The position numbers and the translations under genes were made by a program. Below, piece by piece: positions 1 to 11,654 of a DNA stretch of 64,000 nt. This DNA comes from Streptomyces griseoviridis. GTDB taxonomy: Bacteria > Actinomycetota > Actinomycetes > Streptomycetales > Streptomycetaceae. The notes under the pieces are model-generated. The model was not told where the DNA came from. It saw nothing but the letters and a program-made list of their open reading frames with translations, and did no database searches. Every line of letters starts with the position of its first letter. Position 1 is the stretch's first letter. The stretch lies in NCBI RefSeq assembly GCF_005222485.1, contig NZ_CP029078.1:4863501-4927500 (forward strand), given 5' to 3'.

Positions 1-1278
1 ATTGCACGGCGGCACCACATGGGTGCGGTTCATGTTCACGAACGGCCACACGCCGTGCCGCTTCGCGGCGGCGGCGAACGCGGTCATCGGGGCGTTCGCC
101 TCACCGGCCGCGTTGTAGGGCACCAGCGGCTCCCTCGTCTCCCGGTTCTTCACCAGTTCGAGCGCCCAGAACATGCCGGTCCCGCGCACCTCGCCGATGC
201 TCGGGTGCCGGGCCGCCAGCTCCCGCAGCGCGGGCTCGACGACGCTCGCGCCGAGCCGCTTCGCGTTGTCGACGACGCCCTCCTCCGCCATCACGTTGAT
301 CGTCGCGACGGCGGCGGCACAGGCCAGCGGGTGCCCCGAGTACGTCAGACCGCCCGGGTAGGGCCGCTTGCCGAAGGTCTCCGCGATGGCGCCCGAGATG
401 GCCACACCGCCGAGCGGCACATAGCCCGAGTTCACGCCCTTGGCGAAGGTCATCAGGTCGGGGACGACGTCGAAGAGGTCGGCGGCGAACCAGTCACCGG
501 TGCGGCCGAACCCGGCCATCACCTCGTCCAGCACGAAGACGATCCCGTGCCGGTCGCAGATCTCCCGCACCCCGGCCAGGTAGCCGGGCGGCGGGATCAT
601 GATCCCGGCGGTGCCGGGGATCGTCTCCAGGACGATCGCGGCGACCGTCGCGGGCCCCTCGAAGGCGATCGTCGTCTCCAGGTGCTCCAGCGCCCGCGCG
701 CACTCCTGCTCCTCGGTCTCCGCGTAGAAGCGGGAGCGGTACAGGAACGGCGCCCAGAAGTGCACGACGCCGTTGGTCGCGGTGTCGGAGGCCCAGCGGC
801 GCGGGTCGCCCGTGAGGTTCACGGCCTGCTGGGTGCCGCCGTGGTACGAGCGGTACGCGGAGAGCACCTTGGCCCGCCCGGTGTGCAGCCTGGCCATCCG
901 GACGGCGTGCTCGACGGCGTCCGCGCCGCCGTTGGTGAAGAAGATCTTGTCCAGGTCGCCGGGGGTGCGCTCGGCGATCAGCCGGGCCGCCTCCGACCTG
1001 GCCTCGATCGCGAAGGCGGGCGCGAAGGTGGTCAGGTGTGCGGCCTGCTCCTGGATCGCGGCGACGACCTTCGGGTGCTGGTAGCCGATGTTGGTGTAGA
1101 CGAGCCCGCTGGTGAAGTCCAGGTACCGCTTGCCGTCGTAGTCCCAGAAGTAGGACCCCTCGGCGCCTGCGACGGCGAGCGGGTCGATGAGCTCCTGCGC
1201 GGACCAGGAATGGAACACGTGCGCGCGGTCCGCCGCCTTCACTGCGGCGCCGACCTCGGGGTGTGGCTGAGGGGTCAT
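1..1278 (-). CDS. Class III (PLP-dependent) aminotransferase, 3' end outside window
   Basis: Reading leftward from the ATG at 1278 gives 426 codons without a stop, so the C-terminus lies beyond base 1. It transfers amino groups using pyridoxal phosphate. Visible family marks are the cofactor-binding stretch LDEVMAGFGRTG near residue 245 and the Schiff-base lysine in TFAKGVNSG near residue 279, followed by PLGGV. These place it in fold-type I, class III (acetylornithine/GABA/omega-amino acid type). Most of a usual 430-460-residue enzyme is present. It diverges from the Ser/Thr kinase gene at 1485. The sequence does not show the exact substrate. Confidence 0.9.
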   Translation of the reverse strand, partial: MTPQPHPEVGAAVKAADRAHVFHSWSAQELIDPLAVAGAEGSYFWDYDGKRYLDFTSGLVYTNIGYQHPKVVAAIQEQAAHLTTFAPAFAIEARSEAARLIAERTPGDLDKIFFTNGGADAVEHAVRMARLHTGRAKVLSAYRSYHGGTQQAVNLTGDPRRWASDTATNGVVHFWAPFLYRSRFYAETEEQECARALEHLETTIAFEGPATVAAIVLETIPGTAGIMIPPPGYLAGVREICDRHGIVFVLDEVMAGFGRTGDWFAADLFDVVPDLMTFAKGVNSGYVPLGGVAISGAIAETFGKRPYPGGLTYSGHPLACAAAVATINVMAEEGVVDNAKRLGASVVEPALRELAARHPSIGEVRGTGMFWALELVKNRETREPLVPYNAAGEANAPMTAFAAAAKRHGVWPFVNMNRTHVVPPCN

Positions 1279-1484
1279 GGGCCCGAGGGTAAATGTCCGG
1301 GACCGGGACGCGACATCGGCGTCCTGTCTGCCCCTGCGGCCCGAACGCGACAGGTTGTCGCGCGTGCGGCGGCCCCGGCCGGGATCGGCCGTCCGGCGGC
1401 CGTGGACACCGGCCCGCCCGCCCTCCGGCTCATCCGATTATCGTGTGCCCTGGCGTACGGGTGCCGTTCGGGGGAGGGCCTGCG

Positions 1485-3620
<2,136 letters not shown>

Positions 3621-3727
3621 GCGGGGCGACCCCGCCGAGGCCCCGCCCCCCCGCTCCTGCCCTCCCCGCGCTCGCCCTCCCCGCGCTCGCCCTCCCCGCG
3701 CTCCGACCGGACCGCCGTGACGTCGTC

Positions 3728-4480
3728 CTAGCGGGGCTCGGGCGGCCGCTGGCGGGGCATGTTGGGGCGGCCCTGCGGGGGCGGGGGCATCGGGAAGCGG
3801 TAGGGGGCGCCGGCCAGCTCCTGACGGGCGCCGGGGGCCAGCGCCGTCTGGATGCCCATCGGGGCCGAGCCGGTGCGGAACTCCACCATCCAGTCGGCCG
3901 TCTCCACCCGCACCAGCTCCGTGACGTCCTCCGAGAACCTGCGCAGCACCGCCAGGCACCGCTCCGCCGCCTCGCTCGCCGTGCCCTCGGTCGGGCCGAG
4001 CATCTCCCGCACGCTCTCCGACGCCCAGTCGAACTGGAGCACCTGGAGCCTGCGCTGCACGGCCTGCGCCGTCGCCACGTCCCGCATCCAGCCGGACGTC
4101 AGCCCGAAGAACCGGTCCACGGCCACCGACGCCACCGCCGCGAGCAGCGCCAGATAGCCCCAGGCGGCCACGCCGTCGACCACCCCGGACAGATCGAGGA
4201 GCGGCAGCGCCGCGCCCGTCACGGCGCCCGCCGAGGCCCCGGCGCGCAGCACCCGGGCGCAGCGCCGCTTCCAGACCCGGTCCGCCAGATACCAGGACGC
4301 CGTCTCCAGCGCTCCGTGCTCCACCCACCGGTACAGCTCGTGCAGCCGGTCGGCGGGCTCGCCCCAGTCGCCGAGCGGGAACGCCCGCCCGGTCAGATCG
4401 CCCGGCCGCGGCGCGGCGGTGTTCTCGTCCCGCCCGTCCTGGTGCGGCGGCCCCTCGGGCTGCATCTCCGGCTGACCCAC
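3728..4480 (-). CDS. SLATT-domain two-TM membrane protein
   Basis: The 250-residue product has a soluble N-terminal helix region, then two adjacent hydrophobic helices (around VTGAALPLLDLSGVV and GYLALLAAVASVAV), then a long amphipathic helical region and a Pro-rich tail. This is the layout of SLATT proteins, which are predicted pore-forming 2-TM proteins often tied to nucleotide-signalling conflict systems. GTG at 4480 is chosen because GGGAG lies six bases upstream; an ATG five codons later is the alternative. It is divergent from ybaB. No CD-NTase or SLOG partner lies nearby, so a defence role is not shown here and a conserved housekeeping role is possible. Confidence 0.75.
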   Translation of the reverse strand: MGQPEMQPEGPPHQDGRDENTAAPRPGDLTGRAFPLGDWGEPADRLHELYRWVEHGALETASWYLADRVWKRRCARVLRAGASAGAVTGAALPLLDLSGVVDGVAAWGYLALLAAVASVAVDRFFGLTSGWMRDVATAQAVQRRLQVLQFDWASESVREMLGPTEGTASEAAERCLAVLRRFSEDVTELVRVETADWMVEFRTGSAPMGIQTALAPGARQELAGAPYRFPMPPPPQGRPNMPRQRPPEPR

Positions 4481-4757
4481 CCGGCACTCCCAACTGGCCG
4501 ATCACTCCTGGTCGGCCACCCACTGATCGGTCACCCTCTGTGACACACGATGCTCCTGTGCCGGAACCTTCCTACCGCTCAACGGGTGGCTGAGGGATCA
4601 CTTTGACTGCTTTTCCGCCCAGAAGTGGGCCTTGATCAGGTATAGGCGCCGCGACCGGCTCACTCGAAAGAGTGACGGGGCGAGGCCCGCGTGGACCACG
4701 TAGGCTCGTGCCGAGCGGCAGAACGTACCGAACCCTCGCGCGCAAGGAGCTCGCATC

Positions 4758-5102
4758 GTGATCCCCGGTGGTGGCCAGCCCAACATGCAGCAGCTGTTGC
4801 AGCAGGCGCAGAAGATGCAGGAAGACCTGGCGCGCGCCCAGGAGGAACTGGCGCGCACCGAGGTCGAGGGCCAGGCGGGCGGCGGTCTGGTGACCGCGAC
4901 CGTCAACGGCTCCGGTGAGCTGCGCGGCCTGCGGATCGACCCGAAGGCGGTCGACCCGGAGGACACCGAGACCCTCGCCGACCTGGTGGTGGCGGCCGTC
5001 CAGGCGGCCAACGAGAACGCGCAGACGCTCCAGCAGCAGAAGCTCGGCCCGCTGGCCCAGGGGCTCGGCGGCGGCAGCGGCATTCCCGGCCTGCCTTTCT
5101 AA
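4758..5102 (+). CDS. YbaB/EbfC family nucleoid-associated protein
   Basis: A 114-residue protein with a Gln/Met-rich first helix ([15 protein letters not shown]) followed by a short beta sheet and a C-terminal helix, the shape of YbaB/EbfC DNA-binding dimers. The GTG start follows AAGGAG. It sits 68 bases before recR; ybaB-recR is a widely conserved pair linked to recombination and nucleoid organisation. The C-terminal Gly-rich tail ([13 protein letters not shown]) is typical of actinobacterial members. Confidence 0.93.
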   Translation: MIPGGGQPNMQQLLQQAQKMQEDLARAQEELARTEVEGQAGGGLVTATVNGSGELRGLRIDPKAVDPEDTETLADLVVAAVQAANENAQTLQQQKLGPLAQGLGGGSGIPGLPF

Positions 5103-5170
5103 GCAGGCCGCGGCGAACTACGGTACGTACCGTAGTTCCGTGAGGAACCCCCAGAAAGGGCGGCAGTCCG

Positions 5171-5770
5171 TTGTACGAAGGCGTGGTCCAGGACCTCATC
5201 GACGAGCTGGGGCGGCTGCCCGGCGTCGGTCCCAAGAGCGCGCAGCGGATCGCCTTCCACATCCTCCAGGCGGAGCCCACGGACGTACGGCGGCTCGCGC
5301 ACGCCCTGCTCGAGGTCAAGGCGAAGGTCAGGTTCTGCGCGACCTGCGGGAACGTCGCGCAGGAGGAGCTGTGCAACATCTGCCGCGACAGCCGCCGCGA
5401 CCGCACGGTGATCTGCGTGGTCGAGGAGCCGAAGGACGTCGTCGCGATCGAGCGGACCCGTGAGTTCCGCGGCCGCTACCACGTGCTCGGCGGCGCGATC
5501 AGCCCGATCGAGGGCGTCGGCCCCGACGACCTGCGGATACGGGAACTTCTCGCGCGGTTGGCCGACGGTTCGGTCACGGAGCTGATCCTGGCCACGGACC
5601 CCAACCTGGAGGGCGAGGCGACAGCGACGTACCTCGCCCGCATGATCAAGCCCATGGGCCTCAGGGTCACCCGCCTGGCCAGCGGCCTCCCGGTGGGTGG
5701 CGACCTGGAGTACGCGGACGAGGTGACCCTCGGACGCGCCTTCGAGGGGAGACGACTCCTAGATGTCTGA
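5171..5770 (+). CDS. recR: Recombination protein RecR
   Basis: RecR loads recombination proteins at gaps together with RecF and RecO. The 199-residue product has an N-terminal helix-hairpin-helix ([17 protein letters not shown]), a four-cysteine zinc finger (C56, C59, C68, C71) and a TOPRIM domain starting at [11 protein letters not shown]. Length is normal for the family. The start is TTG at 5171, with the purine-rich AGAAAGGGCGG upstream. The 3' end overlaps the next gene by 8 bases, indicating an operon. Confidence 0.96.
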   Translation: MYEGVVQDLIDELGRLPGVGPKSAQRIAFHILQAEPTDVRRLAHALLEVKAKVRFCATCGNVAQEELCNICRDSRRDRTVICVVEEPKDVVAIERTREFRGRYHVLGGAISPIEGVGPDDLRIRELLARLADGSVTELILATDPNLEGEATATYLARMIKPMGLRVTRLASGLPVGGDLEYADEVTLGRAFEGRRLLDV

Positions 5771-6422
5771 CGCCACGCTGCACGCCACGACGCGGGACCC
5801 GGACGACTTCGCGGTCCAGATCGCGGACCAGGTCGAGAGTTTCCTGGTGGCCGTGACGGAGGTCGCGAAGGGGGACGAGCCCGGTTCCGCGGTTCCCTTC
5901 CTCCTGCTGGAGGTCTCCCAGCTGCTGCTGGCCGGCGGCCGTCTTGGCGCCCACGAGGACATCCTCCCGGACGAGCGCTACGAGCCCGACCTCGGTCCCG
6001 AGCAGGACGTGGACGAACTGCGCGAGAACCTCGCCAGGCTCCTCGAACCCATCGACGTCTACAGCGAGGTCTTCGACCCCTACGAGCCCCGCAAGGCGCC
6101 GGTGCCCGCCCGGATCTCCGACGACCTCGCCGACGTCATGGCCGATCTGCGCCACGGCATGGCCCACTACCGGGCGGGCCGGGTGACCGAGGCCCTGTGG
6201 TGGTGGCAGTTCTCCTACTTCTCCAACTGGGGCTCGACGGCCTCCGCGACGCTGCGCGCCCTGCACTCGATCCTGGCCCACATCCGCCTCGACCAGCCGC
6301 TGGCCGAACTGGACGGCCTGGACACCGACCAGAGCCTCGCGGACGACGCGCTCGAGGTGGAGGCGGGCCGGGTCATGGCCGAGGAGATCGCGGGCCCGCT
6401 GGGGCTGCGGCCGGTCAAGTAG
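5763..6422 (+). CDS. DUF5063 domain protein
   Basis: A 219-residue soluble, acidic protein with long helices and a conserved Trp-rich patch ([14 protein letters not shown] near residue 145). It matches DUF5063, a family of unknown function found next to recR in actinobacteria. The ATG lies inside the end of recR (8-base overlap), so the two are translationally coupled. No catalytic motif or membrane segment is seen. A role in recombination can only be inferred from its position. Confidence 0.8.
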   Translation: MSDATLHATTRDPDDFAVQIADQVESFLVAVTEVAKGDEPGSAVPFLLLEVSQLLLAGGRLGAHEDILPDERYEPDLGPEQDVDELRENLARLLEPIDVYSEVFDPYEPRKAPVPARISDDLADVMADLRHGMAHYRAGRVTEALWWWQFSYFSNWGSTASATLRALHSILAHIRLDQPLAELDGLDTDQSLADDALEVEAGRVMAEEIAGPLGLRPVK

Positions 6423-6474
6423 CGGCCGGGCGGGCCGGTCGGGCGGGTCCCGGCGGCCCGCCGCCGACGGGTGC

Positions 6475-6488
6475 GTGACGCAGGTCAC
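6475..6488. promoter_or_regulatory. Crp-type palindrome upstream of ssgA-like gene
   Basis: GTGACGCAGGTCAC fits GTG(N6)GNCAC, the consensus I recall for Streptomyces Crp, and is a palindrome with arms GTGAC/GTCAC. It ends 56 bases before the ATG of the SsgA-like gene. Such seven-base patterns occur by chance in high-G+C DNA, so this is only a candidate. Confidence 0.35.
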
Positions 6489-6544
6489 GTCAAGTTCTTC
6501 GCCGAATGGCGTAATTACGAGGGCCCTACCGTGCTCCAACTGGC

Positions 6545-6958
6545 ATGCACATAACCCTGGAACAGCCCACCGGCGCCCACCTGGTCATCCGTGACGGCCA
6601 GGAGATGCCCATCCCGCTCACCCTGCGCTTCACCTCCGACGACCCGCTCGCCGTCCACGTCGACTTCCCCGCGCACGTCGCGGTCGGCGCGGAGAAGGTG
6701 ACGTGGACGTTCGCCCGCGCGCTCCTCGAAGAGGGCCTCGACGCCCGCGCGGGCGTCGGCAACGTACGCATCAGGCCACGCGGCCCGCAGCGCACGGTCG
6801 TCGAACTGCACGCCCCCGAGGGCGTCGCGATGATCTGCTTCGACACGCCCGTCCTGCGCCGCTTCCTGCTGCGCTCCTACACCGTCGTCGAACCGGGCGG
6901 CGAGGCGATCGGCGCCGTCCTCGACGACGGTCTGACGGCCATGTTCGGCGCGGTGTGA
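6545..6958 (+). CDS. SsgA-family (SALP) sporulation/cell-division regulator
   Basis: The 137-residue product has the SALP fold signature: beta-rich N-terminus with PLTLRFTSDDPLAVHVDF, then WTFARALLEEGL, GNVRIRP and FDTPVLRRFLLRSYTVV. SALPs occur only in sporulating actinomycetes and control septum placement, wall remodelling and spore separation. The gene stands alone between the recR operon and ask. I cannot assign it to a named paralogue (ssgA to ssgG), so no symbol is given. The ATG at 6545 is the only sensible start. Confidence 0.9.
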   Translation: MHITLEQPTGAHLVIRDGQEMPIPLTLRFTSDDPLAVHVDFPAHVAVGAEKVTWTFARALLEEGLDARAGVGNVRIRPRGPQRTVVELHAPEGVAMICFDTPVLRRFLLRSYTVVEPGGEAIGAVLDDGLTAMFGAV

Positions 6959-7133
6959 GCCCGCGCCGCGGCGGCCCGGGGGGAGTGAGGTGGCCCACTT
7001 TCCGGAGTGGGCGCGTGCGCGACGGGCAGGTACCCCGGCGAGCGGGCGGGTCTCACCATGTGGCATCACAGGGGGCGATTCCGGACGCTCGGTAAACTGA
7101 GCCGACACCAACGGGACTGAGCGAGGAGCGCAC

Positions 7134-8411
7134 GTGGGCCTTGTCGTGCAGAAGTACGGAGGCTCCTCCGTAGCCGATGCCGAGGGCATCAAGCGGGTCG
7201 CCAAGCGGATCGTGGAAGCGAAGAAGAACGGCAACCAGGTGGTTGTCGTCGTTTCCGCGATGGGCGACACGACGGACGAGCTGATCGATCTCGCCGGGCA
7301 GGTGTCACCGATGCCCGCGGGGCGCGAGTTCGACATGCTGCTGACCGCGGGGGAGCGCATCTCCATGGCGCTGCTGGCGATGGCGATCAAGAACCTGGGC
7401 CACGAGGCCCAGTCGTTCACCGGCAGCCAGGCGGGCGTGATCACCGACTCGGTCCACAACAAAGCCCGCATCATCGACGTCACGCCGGGCCGCATCCGCA
7501 CGGCGCTCGACGAGGGCAACATCGCGATCGTCGCCGGGTTCCAGGGCGTGAGCCAGGACAAGAAGGACATCACCACCCTCGGCCGCGGCGGCAGCGACAC
7601 CACCGCCGTCGCGCTCGCCGCCGCCCTCGACGCCGAGGTGTGCGAGATCTACACCGACGTCGACGGCGTGTTCACCGCCGACCCGCGCGTGGTGAAGAAG
7701 GCCAGGAAGATCGACTGGATCTCCTTCGAGGACATGCTGGAACTGGCCAGTTCCGGTTCCAAGGTGCTGCTCCACCGCTGTGTGGAGTACGCGCGCCGCT
7801 ACAACATCCCGATCCACGTCCGCTCCTCGTTCAGCGGGTTGCAGGGCACGTGGGTCAGCAGCGAGTCGACCGAACAAGGGGACCAGAAGGTGGAGCAGGC
7901 CATCATCTCCGGTGTCGCGCACGACACCTCCGAGGCCAAGATCACGGTCGTCGGGGTGCCCGACAAGCCGGGCGAGGCCGCCGCGATCTTCCGGACCATC
8001 GCCAACGCCGAGATCAACCTCGACATGGTCGTGCAGAACGTGTCGGCGGCCGCCACCGGCCTCACCGACATCTCCTTCACCCTCCCGAAGACCGAGGGCC
8101 GCAAGGCCATCGACGCCCTGGAGCGCAACCGCCCCGGCATCGGCTTCGACTCGCTGCGCTACGACGACCAGATCGGCAAGATCTCCCTCGTCGGCGCCGG
8201 CATGAAGACCAACCCGGGCGTCACCGCGACCTTCTTCGAGGCGCTCAGCGACGCCGGGGTGAACATCGAGCTGATCTCGACCTCCGAGATCCGCATCTCG
8301 GTCGTCACCCGCGCCGACGACGTGCCCGAGGCGGTCCGCGTCGTGCACACCGCCTTCGGCCTCGACTCCGACTCGGCCGAGGCCGTCGTCTACGGAGGCA
8401 CCGGACGCTGA
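7134..8411 (+). CDS. ask: Aspartate kinase
   Basis: This enzyme phosphorylates aspartate in the first step towards lysine, threonine, methionine and diaminopimelate. The 425-residue product opens with the kinase motif VQKYGGSSV, has GRGGSDTTA near residue 150, and ends with paired ACT regulatory domains ([17 protein letters not shown] and [14 protein letters not shown]), as in lysine/threonine-inhibited enzymes. GTG at 7134 follows GCGAGGAGCG. In many actinobacteria an internal start gives a separate beta (ACT) subunit; that is possible here but not visible. Its stop overlaps the asd start by one base. Confidence 0.96.
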   Translation: MGLVVQKYGGSSVADAEGIKRVAKRIVEAKKNGNQVVVVVSAMGDTTDELIDLAGQVSPMPAGREFDMLLTAGERISMALLAMAIKNLGHEAQSFTGSQAGVITDSVHNKARIIDVTPGRIRTALDEGNIAIVAGFQGVSQDKKDITTLGRGGSDTTAVALAAALDAEVCEIYTDVDGVFTADPRVVKKARKIDWISFEDMLELASSGSKVLLHRCVEYARRYNIPIHVRSSFSGLQGTWVSSESTEQGDQKVEQAIISGVAHDTSEAKITVVGVPDKPGEAAAIFRTIANAEINLDMVVQNVSAAATGLTDISFTLPKTEGRKAIDALERNRPGIGFDSLRYDDQIGKISLVGAGMKTNPGVTATFFEALSDAGVNIELISTSEIRISVVTRADDVPEAVRVVHTAFGLDSDSAEAVVYGGTGR

Positions 8412-9469
8412 TGGAGCGGACCGGACGGCCGACGCTCGCGGTCGTGGGAGCGACCGGGGCCGTCGGCACGGTCATGCTCGAAATCCTGTCCCAGCACGCC
8501 GACATCTGGGGCGAGATCCGCCTGGTCGCCTCACCGCGTTCGGCCGGCCGCAAGCTGGCCGTGCGCGGCGAACAGGTCGAGGTGAGCGCCCTCGCCGAAG
8601 AGGTCTTCGACGGCGTCGACATCGCGATGTTCGACGTGCCCGACGAGGTCGCCGCCGTGTGGGCGCCGATCGCCGTCGCCAAGGGCGCCGTGGTGGTCGA
8701 CAACTCCGGCGCCTTCCGGATGGACCCGGACGTCCCGCTGGTGGTCCCCGAGGTCAACGCCCATGCCGCCAGGCGCCGTCCGCGCGGCATCGTCGCCACC
8801 CCCAACTGCACCACGCTGTCGATGATCGTCGCCCTGGGCGCGCTGCACGCCGAGTTCGGGCTGCGCGAACTCGTCGTCTCCTCCTACCAGGCGGTGAGCG
8901 GCGCGGGCCGGGCCGGCGTCGACGCGCTGCGCCGGCAGCTGTCCCTGGTCGCGGGCACCGACCTCGGCACCAGGCCGGGCGACGTGCGGCGGGCCGTCGG
9001 CGACGACACCGGGCCGTTCCCCGAGCCGGTCGCCCTCAACGTCGTCCCGTGGGCCGGGTCGCTCCGCGAGGACGGCTGGTCGTCGGAGGAGATGAAGGTG
9101 CGGGACGAGTCCCGCAAGATCCTCGGCCTGCCGAAGCTGCCGGTCGCCGTGACCTGCGTGCGGGTCCCGGTCCTCACCACGCACTCGCTCACCGTGCACG
9201 CCCGCTTCGAGGACGAGGTCACCGTCGAGGGGGCCCGCGAGATCCTCGCCACCGCCCCCGGGGTCGTCCTCTTCGACAACCCGGCCGCCGGTGAGTTCCC
9301 CACCCCGGCCGACGTGACGGGCACCGACCCGACCTGGGTCGGCCGGGTCCGCCGGGCGCTCGACGATCCGACCGCCCTCGAACTCTTCGTGTGCGGCGAC
9401 AACCTGCGCAAGGGCTCCGCCCTCAACACCACCCAGATCGCGGAGTCGTTGGCGGCCGAGACCCGCTGA
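8411..9469 (+). CDS. asd: Aspartate-semialdehyde dehydrogenase
   Basis: It reduces aspartyl phosphate to aspartate semialdehyde, directly after aspartate kinase. The 352-residue product has the NADP-binding [13 protein letters not shown] at 11-23, the active-site cysteine in TPNCTTLSM (C133), and the late family motif [23 protein letters not shown]. The start ATG at 8411 shares one base with the ask stop, so the two form an operon. The open frame extends far upstream through ask, but that portion is an out-of-frame reading of ask. Confidence 0.96.
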   Translation: MERTGRPTLAVVGATGAVGTVMLEILSQHADIWGEIRLVASPRSAGRKLAVRGEQVEVSALAEEVFDGVDIAMFDVPDEVAAVWAPIAVAKGAVVVDNSGAFRMDPDVPLVVPEVNAHAARRRPRGIVATPNCTTLSMIVALGALHAEFGLRELVVSSYQAVSGAGRAGVDALRRQLSLVAGTDLGTRPGDVRRAVGDDTGPFPEPVALNVVPWAGSLREDGWSSEEMKVRDESRKILGLPKLPVAVTCVRVPVLTTHSLTVHARFEDEVTVEGAREILATAPGVVLFDNPAAGEFPTPADVTGTDPTWVGRVRRALDDPTALELFVCGDNLRKGSALNTTQIAESLAAETR

Positions 9470-9474
9470 CGCAC

Positions 9475-9505
9475 GGGGCGCCCGGACCGCCGTCCGGGGC
9501 GCCCC
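9475..9505 (+). terminator. Hairpin terminator after ask-asd
   Basis: A G+C hairpin with 13-nt arms (GGGGCGCCCGGAC and its complement, one bulged G) lies six bases after the asd stop. No U-tract follows, as is usual in Streptomyces. Confidence 0.6.
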
Positions 9506-9873
9506 CGCACCGTAAATGCCCTGGCCAGTCATGCGATCATTTGTAGGATCCATGTGAAGTGTGAGCCGGAAGATGGTCCGGACCACTTGTGACGGACTGT
9601 CCGGGCAACCGAAGATTTCCTTCCCCGCTCTCGCAACCGCGCGAAGGCCGGGAGCGTCTTTGCGGTCGTCCTTCACGGGGGCGCGCGGATGCGCGGTCAC
9701 GGGGCGTGGGGACGCCCCGTTTTCAGGACACAGGGGAAAGAACGGGTGGCCATGAGGGCGTTCGACGCACGGTCGATTCTGCTGCCTGACAGAAGAGGGC
9801 GGGTGAACGCGCACCGGACGAGAGTGACGCTCGGCACGTACAACCCTCACGGGGGGAAGCGCGTCCAACTGGC
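9506..9873. other. Gene-free region before ECF sigma gene
   Basis: About 370 bases with slightly lower G+C near 9510-9560. Several short open frames run through it, but none has a ribosome site with coherent coding character. It probably carries the promoter and leader of the sigma-factor gene; no clear -35/-10 pair could be fixed. Confidence 0.4.
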
Positions 9874-10548
9874 GTGGCTGAGGTTCTCGACTTTCCAGCG
9901 GGCGCACGCGGCACGGCCCTCCGGCCGCCGCGGCGGCCCCTCCGACCCCGTGTGCCCGGTGCGCCCGGCGGCATGCCGGTGATCGCGCCGATGCCCGCAG
10001 CGCGCCCCGCCCCCATCCCAGGCCAGCGTGACGGCGCCGACGACACCGTCGCGGCCGGCACCACCGTCGACCACCTCACCGAGACGTACCGGGCGCACTA
10101 CCGCTCGCTGCTCGGTCTGGCGGCCCTCCTCCTCGACGACACCGCGTCCTGCGAGGACGTCGTCCAGGAGGCGTTCATCCGCGTGCACTCCGCGCGCAAA
10201 CGCGTCCGCGACCCCGAGAAGACCCTCGCCTACCTGCGCCAGACGGTCGTCAACCTCTCCCGCTCCGCGCTGCGCCGCCGCATCCTCGGCCTGAAGCTGC
10301 TCTCCAAGCCGATGCCGGACATGGCGAGCGCGGAGGAGGGCGCCTACGACCTGCTGGAGCGCGACTCCCTGATCAAGGCGATGAAGGGCCTCCAGCGCCG
10401 GCAGCGCGAGGTCCTCGTCCTGCGCTACTTCGCGGACATGACGGAGGCCCAGGTCGCCGAGACGCTCGGCCTCTCGCTCGGCTCCGTGAAGGCGTACGGC
10501 TCGCGCGGCATAGCCGCCCTCCGGATAGCCATGGAGGCACCGGTATGA
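9874..10548 (+). CDS. ECF RNA polymerase sigma factor (SigE type)
   Basis: After an Ala/Pro-rich N-terminal extension of about 60 residues, the 224-residue protein carries sigma region 2 (YRAHYRSLLGLAALLL, CEDVVQEAFIRVH) and region 4 with its HTH (LQRRQREVLVLRYF, TEAQVAETLGLSLGSVKAY). These direct RNA polymerase to specific promoters. GTG at 9874 is used, with GGGGGGAAG somewhat far upstream; a later start at the GTG or ATG around 9970 would give a more typical length. It overlaps the next gene by four bases (ATGA), so the partner is probably its regulator or output protein. Confidence 0.88.
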   Translation: MAEVLDFPAGARGTALRPPRRPLRPRVPGAPGGMPVIAPMPAARPAPIPGQRDGADDTVAAGTTVDHLTETYRAHYRSLLGLAALLLDDTASCEDVVQEAFIRVHSARKRVRDPEKTLAYLRQTVVNLSRSALRRRILGLKLLSKPMPDMASAEEGAYDLLERDSLIKAMKGLQRRQREVLVLRYFADMTEAQVAETLGLSLGSVKAYGSRGIAALRIAMEAPV

Positions 10549-11654
10549 GCGGCGGGACCTCCCCCGACCACGACGACGACAGCCCATCGCAGGCAGGGAA
10601 CCCCACCGTGAACGACAGCGCCGACGAACAGAGCCCGGACGGGCTCGGCTCGGACGAGCTGGCACTGCGCAGGATGCTCCACGAGGCGGTGCGGACGGTC
10701 GAACCGGCCGACGGCACCCTCGACCACCTCAGGCGCGCGGTGCCCGCCCGGCGGACCCGCAAGCGGCACGCCGCCATCGGCATGGCCGCCGCCGCCCTCT
10801 TCGTCGGCACCGCCGTCCCGGCCCTGCTGCACGTCTCCGGGGTGACCGACTCCGACGTCGACCCGTCCGTCGCCGGACAGGCCTCCCGCACCCCGGGCGA
10901 ACAGGACCGCGGCAAGGACAAGGACGGCGAGGGCCGCAAGGGCGGCGCCGACTCCGAGAAGGCCGAGAGCGGCGGCGACCAGGGCGACAAGGCCGGAGAC
11001 AAGGGCAAGGACACCGGCACGGGCAAGGGCGGCACCGGGGGCACCGGATCCGGCACGGCCGGCACGGCGAGCGCCGCTCAGTGCACGGCCGACCAGCTCG
11101 GCTCGGCGACCCAGAACACCGAGGCGCCCGACTCCGTGGGCACCGTGTACGGCACGTTCCGCGTCTACAACGTCTCCGCCACCACCTGCACGGTCAGCGG
11201 CGCGGGCACCGTCAGCACCCTCGCGCAGGGCGCGGCGGACGGCGCCAAGGTGACGACGGCCAGGCACACGGCGGGCGACGCGGCGGCCGGCCTGCCCGAC
11301 CCGGCGGGCGAGGTCACCTTCGTGTCGCTGAAGCCGGGCGACGCGTACGCCGTCCGGTTCGCCTGGGTGCCCTCCGAGACCTGTCCGACCACGGGCGGCA
11401 GCGGCGGCACCGACACCGGCGGCTCCTCACCCGAGCCCACCCCGAGCGAGGGCGCGGGCGGCGGTCCGGGCACCACGGCCGGCGGCACCGACAGCAGCGG
11501 CCTCAGCGGCCAGTTCCTCACCGAGGACGGCACCGCCGACGGCAGCGTCGTCGTCTCGCACACCGCGCCGACCGGATCGCCGACGGTCTCGGTGACGGTG
11601 GGCAACGCGTGCGCGGGCACCGTCTACTACACGGGACTGCTCACCGGGGTCTGA
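10545..11654 (+). CDS. Membrane-anchored protein coupled to sigma factor (possible anti-sigma)
   Basis: The 369-residue product has an N-terminal cytoplasmic part of about 75 residues with a helix (ELALRRMLHEAVRTVEP), one membrane helix (AAIGMAAAALFVGTAVPALL), a highly charged Gly/Lys/Asp linker, and a secreted beta-rich domain with paired cysteines (AAQCTADQL, TTCTVSG, ETCPTTG). The start overlaps the sigma-factor stop by four bases. Topology and coupling fit a membrane anti-sigma factor, but no zinc-binding HxxxCxxC motif is present. The family is not recognised with certainty. Its 3' end overlaps the convergent SURF1 gene by 28 bases. Confidence 0.7.
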   Translation: MSGGTSPDHDDDSPSQAGNPTVNDSADEQSPDGLGSDELALRRMLHEAVRTVEPADGTLDHLRRAVPARRTRKRHAAIGMAAAALFVGTAVPALLHVSGVTDSDVDPSVAGQASRTPGEQDRGKDKDGEGRKGGADSEKAESGGDQGDKAGDKGKDTGTGKGGTGGTGSGTAGTASAAQCTADQLGSATQNTEAPDSVGTVYGTFRVYNVSATTCTVSGAGTVSTLAQGAADGAKVTTARHTAGDAAAGLPDPAGEVTFVSLKPGDAYAVRFAWVPSETCPTTGGSGGTDTGGSSPEPTPSEGAGGGPGTTAGGTDSSGLSGQFLTEDGTADGSVVVSHTAPTGSPTVSVTVGNACAGTVYYTGLLTGV

